Source: Woeseia sp964560775 (GTDB lineage: Bacteria; Pseudomonadota; Gammaproteobacteria; Steroidobacterales; Woeseiaceae). From it: a stretch of DNA of 11,060 nt. Below are positions 5,975 through 11,060 of the stretch, one piece after another. The stretch lies in the NCBI GenBank assembly GCA_964560775.1, contig CAZLNH010000141.1:1-11060 (forward strand). Reading direction: 5' to 3'. A program made the position numbers and the translations under genes. Numbering within the stretch: position 1 is the stretch's first letter; each line of letters begins with the position of its first letter. The notes below the pieces were generated by a model, which did not search any database, was not told where the DNA came from, and saw only the letters and a list, made by a program, of their open reading frames with translations.

Positions 5975-6904
5975 GTGACCAGCGTATATCACGACAGTAA
6001 ACTATCAGACGATGAGCGGCGCGTGCGTCTTTACGCTGGTGACATGTTTATGTACTCACCGTCGCGTGCGTCACTGGCGCTGTGTGAGTTGGCCCGTGAT
6101 CTTGCAATGGCTGCGTTCAGCCCGTTGGACGCCGAAGTCGCACAATACGAGTTGCCCGTTGAGACGTACGCCGAAATACTGGCGGATCTGAAGCCGGCTT
6201 TCATCCATCATCCTGACTGTAAGGCATTGATCCCGGAAATTCTGGCCTCAACCGGGTGCGATCTCGAGAAAACATACTTCGACGTTCCGCGTCTGCGTAC
6301 GTCGACATCGGACGGCTATTTGACGACAGGCATCGCATATGCATTTCACCCGCATCGGGACACGTGGTACTCAGCACCGCATTGCCAAATAAATTGGTGG
6401 ATGCCGGTCTATGATATTTCCAGCAATAATGCTATGGCTTTCTACCCCCAGTACTTTCACAAGCCAGTCAAGAATGGTTCACATACATACAACTATTACC
6501 GTTGGAATGAGGAAAGCCGAGCGAATGCCGCAAAGCATATCGGTAAGGATACGCGAGTTCAGCCACGGCCCGAAGAGCCGATGGACCTTGAGTTGGATCT
6601 TCGGCTTTTGCCGTCGGTTGGTGGTCTGATTCTCTTTTCGGGCGCTCAAATGCACGGATCGATCACGAACACGAGCGGCCGGACTCGATTCAGTATTGAC
6701 TTCCGCACGGTCAATGAGCACGACGTACGGGATCAGCGTGGCGCGCACAATGTGGATTCGCGTTGTACTGGTACAAACTTGCGCGACTTTCAACGCAGTA
6801 GCGACTTTGCGCGCCTTGCTCCGGATCTCGTGGCGATGTACGACGAAGAGCCGCCGCCGCCAGACGCGGTAACTTTGTACAAACCGACGCGTCGATCCAG
6901 CTAG
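5975..6904 (+). CDS. Putative Fe(II)/2-oxoglutarate-dependent oxygenase (phytanoyl-CoA dioxygenase-like fold)
   Basis: A 309-residue protein, GTG start. FHPHRDTWYSAPHCQINWW (residues 124-142) contains an His127-x-Asp129 pair. GLILFSGAQMHGS (217-229) supplies a distal His227, and TRFSIDFR (237-244) supplies arginines suited to binding 2-oxoglutarate. The spacing and the strands around these residues fit the HxD...H facial triad of the double-stranded beta-helix oxygenases. Such enzymes use O2 and 2-oxoglutarate to hydroxylate, desaturate or epimerise a substrate at carbon. There is no export signal. Lying between a deacetylase and an SDR in a sugar operon, it probably acts on a nucleotide sugar. 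I recall homologues labelled hypothetical in other glycan clusters but no characterised one. The triad is seen; the activity is inferred. The Pro-rich C-terminus (EEPPPPD) is probably a flexible tail. Confidence 0.75.
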   Translation: MTSVYHDSKLSDDERRVRLYAGDMFMYSPSRASLALCELARDLAMAAFSPLDAEVAQYELPVETYAEILADLKPAFIHHPDCKALIPEILASTGCDLEKTYFDVPRLRTSTSDGYLTTGIAYAFHPHRDTWYSAPHCQINWWMPVYDISSNNAMAFYPQYFHKPVKNGSHTYNYYRWNEESRANAAKHIGKDTRVQPRPEEPMDLELDLRLLPSVGGLILFSGAQMHGSITNTSGRTRFSIDFRTVNEHDVRDQRGAHNVDSRCTGTNLRDFQRSSDFARLAPDLVAMYDEEPPPPDAVTLYKPTRRSS

Positions 6905-6923
6905 CCTGTAATTAGTGTTTGCC

Positions 6924-7805
6924 ATGGCCCCGGTTGTATTGGTCACAGGTGGAACAGGATTTTTGGGATCCCACCTTTGCGACAGACTGGTCCGCGAAGG
7001 GTGCGTAGTGCACGCGACGAGCCGCCACCAAGTTAAATCGGGGAATGGCACTGAATTTCACGTTGCGGATTTTGCGGACCTCGACGCGGCACGCAAGATC
7101 GTCGAGACGGTAGAGCCAAACATTATTTTCCACCTTGCTGGTGCTATCGGCGCGGGTCCGGATATTCGGGGGCTTGTTCCGGCATTTGAGAGTCATGTCG
7201 CCAGTACCGTGAATCTCTTGTCTCTTGCTGCCTTGTACGGTGTCAAACGTGTAGTGTTGACCGGATCCCTGTTGGAACCAATTGGTGGGGAGCCAGCGAC
7301 ATCACCCTACGCTGCTGCAAAGCAGGCAGCATATGTTTATGCGCGTATGGCACACGAGTTGTACGGTATGCCCGTTGTTACTGTCAGGCCGTTTATGACT
7401 TATGGGCCGGCACAGAATTCATCCAAATTCATACCCTATGTAATTAACAGGCTATTAAGATGCGAAGCTCCGGAGATCAGTTCCGGCAACTGGCGTGCTG
7501 ACTGGATCTATGTTACTGACGTCATAGAAGGCATGATGGCTGCTGCGATGGCTGACGTGGCGACGTCAAACCAACTGGATCTTGGCTCGGGCAAGCTTCA
7601 CTCATTGCGAGATATCGCAGAGATAATCCGCGGACATCTCGAAACTGATGTCAAAGTAAAGTACGGTGCTGTCCCGGATCGCCCGAAAGAACCCGAGCGA
7701 ATCGCAAATATTTCCTACACGTCAAAGCTTTTGTCTTGGCAGCCGCGGGTAGATATTTTAGAAGGATTGCGACGAACTATCGAGTGGTATAAATCTTCAA
7801 CTTGA
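6924..7805 (+). CDS. NAD(P)-dependent epimerase/reductase (extended SDR)
   Basis: A 293-residue extended SDR and the last gene of the operon. The Rossmann motif is TGGTGFLG with G9, G12 and G15. Ser115 in LTGSLLEP and the Y129-x3-K133 dyad in SPYAAAK form the active site. DWIYVTDV and LDLGSGKLHSL are usual late segments. Strand two ends in ATSRH rather than an acidic residue, so NADP(H) is likelier than NAD(H). Enzymes of this shape act as 4-ketoreductases or 4-epimerases and often perform the last step of nucleotide-deoxysugar synthesis, a role that would suit the last gene. ATG at 6924 is taken; GTG at 6915 is in frame and neither has a clear ribosome site. It differs clearly from the first SDR of the operon, so the two are not a recent duplication. 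Confidence 0.9.
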   Translation: MAPVVLVTGGTGFLGSHLCDRLVREGCVVHATSRHQVKSGNGTEFHVADFADLDAARKIVETVEPNIIFHLAGAIGAGPDIRGLVPAFESHVASTVNLLSLAALYGVKRVVLTGSLLEPIGGEPATSPYAAAKQAAYVYARMAHELYGMPVVTVRPFMTYGPAQNSSKFIPYVINRLLRCEAPEISSGNWRADWIYVTDVIEGMMAAAMADVATSNQLDLGSGKLHSLRDIAEIIRGHLETDVKVKYGAVPDRPKEPERIANISYTSKLLSWQPRVDILEGLRRTIEWYKSST

Positions 7806-7918
7806 AACGTGTGTGCCGGACGGTGCAGCGAACGGGACAGGTTTTACCGTTTGATTCGGGGTCGTATGAGACATCAGTTGGCACTTAAGTGTGTTCGTTG
7901 ATTTAAATCGCGCTTGGT
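7806..7918. other. Short gap between converging genes
   Basis: The sugar operon and the quinoprotein gene end here from opposite sides. AACGG (7831-7835) and CCGTT (7847-7851) form a weak 5-base stem, and CACTTAAGTG (7882-7891) is a 10-base palindrome. Neither is followed by a T-run in either direction, so I see no intrinsic terminator; Rho-dependent ending would fit. Confidence 0.4.
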
Positions 7919-10057
7919 CTATGGGGTCGGTGCATGTATCCCAAAGGTCAGGAATGTGCGGCCGGCCGCTATGGTAATTTGCTGCCGATCGTCAACGACA
8001 TACGTTACAGGTGCTGCATTGACATAACCGCCGACGTTAATACGCAGTAACTCTTCTCCGCTAGTCGCATTGAGCGCGTACAGCGAGAAGTTATCACCGC
8101 TGAACACGATATTGCCGGCTGTAGCCAGGACACCGCCGGTTTTCCACATCAATCGGCGCGGCGGATTGTCGTATTGCCACACAATTCGGCCTGTCTGCGG
8201 GTCAATTGCTTTAAGCGATGCAACGAATGGTTCGTCACCGGCCATCAGTTGATGCATACTGCCTAGATAAAACTCACCGGGTTCATAAACTGGCTTGTTT
8301 CCTTGTTTGTAGACGATTCGGCCACCATCAATAGCGGCGACATAGAAAAGGCCGGTTTCCGGGCTGAAGGCCGGTGATTGCCAATTTGTGCCACCGTGCG
8401 GTGATGGCCAGGTAATTGTTCCTTCCGGCGTGGGTATGGCTTCGGCATTTCGCACAGGACGCCCCCTGGAGTCGATCTCTTTCGCCCAGTTTTGTCTAAC
8501 GAATGGTTTTGCCAGCAGAAATTCTCCGGAAACACGATCCAGGGCGTAGAAGAAGCCATTACGATTAGCCGAAAGCAGTAGCGATCGTTTTCGTCCGTTC
8601 CATTCGGAGTCTACAAGTACCGGAATCTGGTTCGCCGCCCAATCGTGTAAGTCGTGTGGGGTAAACTGAAAATGCCAGACTTTGCGACCTGAATCGACAT
8701 CGAGAGCTACGACGCTATTAGCAAATAAATTGTCGCCTAGCCTGTCATCTCCATAGTAAAGAGGGCTTGGATTTCCCGTACCCCAGTAGAGAAGATTCAG
8801 AGCCGGGTCGTAGCTGCCACTTAGCCACGCGCCAGCGCCGCCTCTCTTCCATGAATCGCCGCTCCACGTCTCACTGCCTTCTTCCCCCGGTGCCGGGATT
8901 GTGTAGAAACGCCAAATTCGCTCACCGGTCGTTGCATCATAGGCATCAAGGTGGCCCCGAATACCGAACTCACCGCCAGATACGCCGATGAGAACCAGGT
9001 TCTTTACTGTCAACGGAGCGGAAGTGATGGTGTAGCCGTTCGTATAGTCCGCGACAATACTGTCCCATACCAATTGGCCGGTGCCGGCGTCCAGCGCGAT
9101 CAAATGTGCATCAATCGTCCCCCAGTACAATGTGGTACCGAGTATTGCCAAGCCACGATTGACCGTGCCGCAGCACAGTGGCAATTTATCCGGAACCGGT
9201 CTTCGGAATTCCCATAATAGTTCTCCGCTCGAAGCGTCAAGTGCCTGGACTGTACCCGGCGGTACAGTGATATACATGATGCCATCATTGACGATTGGAG
9301 ATGCTTCGATCTGAGTGTCACTGCTGTCGGTTTGGTGCATCCAAAGGAGTTGCAGACTAGCGGCGTTGTTGGAATTGATCTGATCCAGGGTGCTGTATCG
9401 TTTACCGTCATAGTCACCCGAATAGGTTATCCAGTCGCTTGGGGAGCCTCTCCCGTTTAGCAGGCGGTCAGATGTTACCGGTTCTGTTTGTATGGCAGGT
9501 CGCTGGTGTTGCGCGGATTCATTGTCGTTTGCGAGTGTTCGAATGTATGCAACCACCTGCCATGCTTCCGTCTTACTCAGTCCTTGGCGCGTCATCGCGG
9601 TATCGGGTACGCCTCGTGTTATTGCCCGATATATCCACCAATCGGTATCACCGTGTTTCATGTTGGGCGAGTCTAGCGGTGGTGCAGATCCACCGGCACC
9701 GGAAGCGCCGTGACAGTTCGTACACATTTCGCGAAACATTTGACTGCCGCGATCAACATCTCCGGCGCTTGTGTGAATGTTTACTATACTACTGTAAGGA
9801 TTCCGCGTTTCCACAAGACCTTTCAGGTAGTAGCCACTTCCGGGCACCAGCATTGGCAGCAATTCTGCCCAAGACAGATCATAAATCTTTCCATGGATCT
9901 GGAGGCCCAACAACTGACTGCGCCATTGCAGCGCAGGGACTGTCATTGCCATTACTGCAATACCAGTTATCGCGATTGCGCCAACCGCGACGACCCACTT
10001 GGTCTTTCGAATACGGTGTGTGGTTTTTATCTTGCGTTGCGCCACTAATTCTACCAA
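7919..10057 (-). CDS. Membrane-anchored PQQ-dependent dehydrogenase with N-terminal cytochrome c domain
   Basis: A periplasmic quinoprotein that oxidises an alcohol, aldehyde or sugar and passes electrons to its own haem. From TTG at 10057 it has 712 residues: a basic N-terminus, one membrane helix (about 22-43), a cytochrome c domain with CTNCH (112-116), then an eight-bladed PQQ propeller. Propeller features are the vicinal cysteines LPLCCG, SGGEFGIRG (calcium-ligand Glu), YWGTGNPSP (calcium-ligand Asn), TPHDLHDW (probable catalytic Asp) and NRNGFFYALDR. The usual HDWDA/TQ here reads HDWAANQ. Haem before PQQ is the reverse of quinohaemoprotein alcohol dehydrogenases, where haem is C-terminal. 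The start is uncertain: the frame stays open to ATG at 10195, overlapping the methyltransferase by 49 bases, and GTG at 10045 gives a more typical signal-anchor. Substrate unknown. Confidence 0.88.
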   Translation of the reverse strand: MVELVAQRKIKTTHRIRKTKWVVAVGAIAITGIAVMAMTVPALQWRSQLLGLQIHGKIYDLSWAELLPMLVPGSGYYLKGLVETRNPYSSIVNIHTSAGDVDRGSQMFREMCTNCHGASGAGGSAPPLDSPNMKHGDTDWWIYRAITRGVPDTAMTRQGLSKTEAWQVVAYIRTLANDNESAQHQRPAIQTEPVTSDRLLNGRGSPSDWITYSGDYDGKRYSTLDQINSNNAASLQLLWMHQTDSSDTQIEASPIVNDGIMYITVPPGTVQALDASSGELLWEFRRPVPDKLPLCCGTVNRGLAILGTTLYWGTIDAHLIALDAGTGQLVWDSIVADYTNGYTITSAPLTVKNLVLIGVSGGEFGIRGHLDAYDATTGERIWRFYTIPAPGEEGSETWSGDSWKRGGAGAWLSGSYDPALNLLYWGTGNPSPLYYGDDRLGDNLFANSVVALDVDSGRKVWHFQFTPHDLHDWAANQIPVLVDSEWNGRKRSLLLSANRNGFFYALDRVSGEFLLAKPFVRQNWAKEIDSRGRPVRNAEAIPTPEGTITWPSPHGGTNWQSPAFSPETGLFYVAAIDGGRIVYKQGNKPVYEPGEFYLGSMHQLMAGDEPFVASLKAIDPQTGRIVWQYDNPPRRLMWKTGGVLATAGNIVFSGDNFSLYALNATSGEELLRINVGGYVNAAPVTYVVDDRQQITIAAGRTFLTFGIHAPTP
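9249..9268 (-). repeat. Perfect 8-base inverted repeat inside the quinoprotein gene
   Basis: ACTGTACC (9249-9256) and GGTACAGT (9261-9268) flank CGGC. It lies in a conserved coding stretch (TVPPGTV). It has no T-run and no obvious role, and may be a chance product of codon choice. Confidence 0.3.
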
Positions 10058-10146
10058 TGATTGCCTATAGTATTTCTTGCTAATTTTCCCGAGATCTGCC
10101 GAGCGACACAATATGCGAAGGATTCTGAATTCCTTGATATAGCTTG

Positions 10147-11060
10147 TCAGTCGATTGTTAGTTCCGGTATTGGAAAGACTAGTTGCCCACCCCATTCTCG
10201 TACGAAAGACAATTGTCCCGTGATTTCATGTCGCAAATTCCACGGTAGTACTAATATGAAGTCGGGCCGGGTGTCTGATAGTCGGGTTGGGTCGTGAATG
10301 GGAATGTGGGTACCCGGGGTGTATGTACCCTGCTTATAAGGATTCCGGTCGACAGTATAATCGAGAAAATCAGTGCGGATGCCACAGTAATTAAGCAATG
10401 TGTTGCCTTTCCCGGGAGCGCCGTAGCCAACAATACATTTACCGGCCGCCTTTTGTTCAATCAGGAACGCAAGCAAGTCACGCTTGATCTTCTCAACCTG
10501 TCGGGTGAATGTAGTGTACGTATTGGGCGCGTTGATGCCCCAGTTTATCTCGCGTGCCCTCAACGATCGGGCAGAATTAGTGATCGGCTTGGTGAGATCG
10601 TCTGTGTGACAAGCAAATATTCGAAGTGATCCACCATGGGTTGGCAGCTCGTCAACGTCGTAAAGAGTCAGCCCCTGTGCGGCGAACACCTGGTCTACCG
10701 CGTACCATGAAAGGTAAGAAAAGTGCTCATGATAGATGGTATCAAACTGATTCTGATCCATCAGTTGCAGGAGGTGAGGGAATTCCATTGTCACGACGCC
10801 GCCCGGCTTGAGGAGTATCTTTATTCCCGCGACAAAATCGTTGATATCCGGCACATGGGCCAATACATTATTGCCCAGTACAAGGTCGGCTTGGCCAAAC
10901 TTGGCGACCAGTTCGCTGGCTGAGGCCGCGCCGAGGAAGCGATTTTCAGTCCGAATGCCTTTCTTTATAGCTTCCCTGGCTACATTCGCGGCAGGCTCGA
11001 TGCCCAGCACCGGAATGTCCATGGCCAGAAAATGCTGCAGCAAAGAGCCATCGTTGCTCG
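10147..11060 (-). CDS. Sugar C-methyltransferase (TylC3/NovU/TcaB9 type), N-terminus cut by window edge
   Basis: The C-terminal 303 residues of a SAM-dependent methyltransferase. The frame stays open to the right edge: 11044-11060 encode SNDGS, part of the SAM-binding motif (usually ASNDG-LL), so the TTG at 11043 is not the start. Relatives are about 410 residues, so roughly 105 are missing, including the N-terminal Cys-rich zinc domain. LGNNVLAHVPD and EFPH are typical core segments. YHEHFSYLS (10723-10734 codes for YHEH) carries the Tyr, Glu and His that act as catalytic residues in TcaB9. GYGAPGKGNTLLNY and VDRNPYKQGTY belong to the C-terminal C-methyltransferase domain (PF08484). Such enzymes add a methyl group, often to C3 of a 4-keto deoxysugar nucleotide, giving a branched sugar. 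It probably serves the same pathway as the plus-strand operon, although its own operon extends to the right. Confidence 0.9.
   Translation of the reverse strand, partial: SNDGSLLQHFLAMDIPVLGIEPAANVAREAIKKGIRTENRFLGAASASELVAKFGQADLVLGNNVLAHVPDINDFVAGIKILLKPGGVVTMEFPHLLQLMDQNQFDTIYHEHFSYLSWYAVDQVFAAQGLTLYDVDELPTHGGSLRIFACHTDDLTKPITNSARSLRAREINWGINAPNTYTTFTRQVEKIKRDLLAFLIEQKAAGKCIVGYGAPGKGNTLLNYCGIRTDFLDYTVDRNPYKQGTYTPGTHIPIHDPTRLSDTRPDFILVLPWNLRHEITGQLSFVREWGGQLVFPIPELTID

Noticed and set aside
7831..7891. Possible bidirectional terminator between the converging genes
   Set aside because: The stems are only 5 bases or a bare palindrome, and no T-run follows on either strand.
9439..10083. 214-codon plus-strand open frame opposite the quinoprotein gene
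   Set aside because: The minus strand here encodes the cytochrome c domain with an intact CxxCH, so the plus frame is a shadow.
1..11060. tRNA, rRNA, CRISPR array, insertion sequence or phage genes
   Set aside because: No cloverleaf, regularly spaced repeats, transposase motifs or terminal inverted repeats were seen on either strand.

Overview
The window looks like a chromosomal cell-surface polysaccharide (or other glycan) locus of a Gram-negative bacterium, flanked by periplasmic redox enzymes. Gammaproteobacteria is my best guess. The reasons are an RfaH-type ops element in the leader of the sugar operon, a twin-arginine signal on the left-edge gene, a PQQ/cytochrome c dehydrogenase, and intermediate GC content with Shine-Dalgarno starts. 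No marker here fixes genus or species.

Left part (1-1303, minus strand). Bases 1-181 hold the start of a gene that runs off the left edge: a twin-arginine signal peptide followed by what resembles the N-terminus of a periplasmic molybdenum hydroxylase large subunit. Upstream of it, at 260-1303, is a 347-residue protein of unknown function built from two related Cys-containing repeats.

Divergent control region (1304-1584). It holds no gene. It carries overlapping, mutually exclusive inverted repeats, a palindrome with outward-facing TTGAC boxes, a nested hairpin, and a match to the ops core (GGCGGTAGCAT) 29 bases before the first sugar gene.

Plus-strand operon (1585-7805). Seven tightly packed genes: an extended SDR, an RmlC-like 3,5-epimerase, an aminopeptidase-fold protein with a winged helix (DUF2172/DUF4910), a glucose-1-phosphate cytidylyltransferase-like enzyme, a PIG-L/LmbE deacetylase, a putative Fe(II)/2-oxoglutarate oxygenase and a second SDR. 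Overlaps and short gaps suggest one transcript. Together they suggest activation of a hexose phosphate followed by epimerisation, deacetylation, hydroxylation and reduction to an unusual nucleotide sugar. No glycosyltransferase, 4,6-dehydratase or flippase is in view, so the locus must continue elsewhere or share those functions.

Right part (7919-11060, minus strand). It carries a membrane-anchored quinoprotein dehydrogenase with an N-terminal cytochrome c domain. Upstream of it is the C-terminal three quarters of a sugar C-methyltransferase (TylC3/NovU/TcaB9 type), cut by the right edge. The methyltransferase fits the deoxysugar theme and probably belongs to the same pathway. The most interesting points are the undescribed sugar cassette with its oxygenase, its apparent RfaH/ops control, and the duplicated Cys-rich protein divergent from it.
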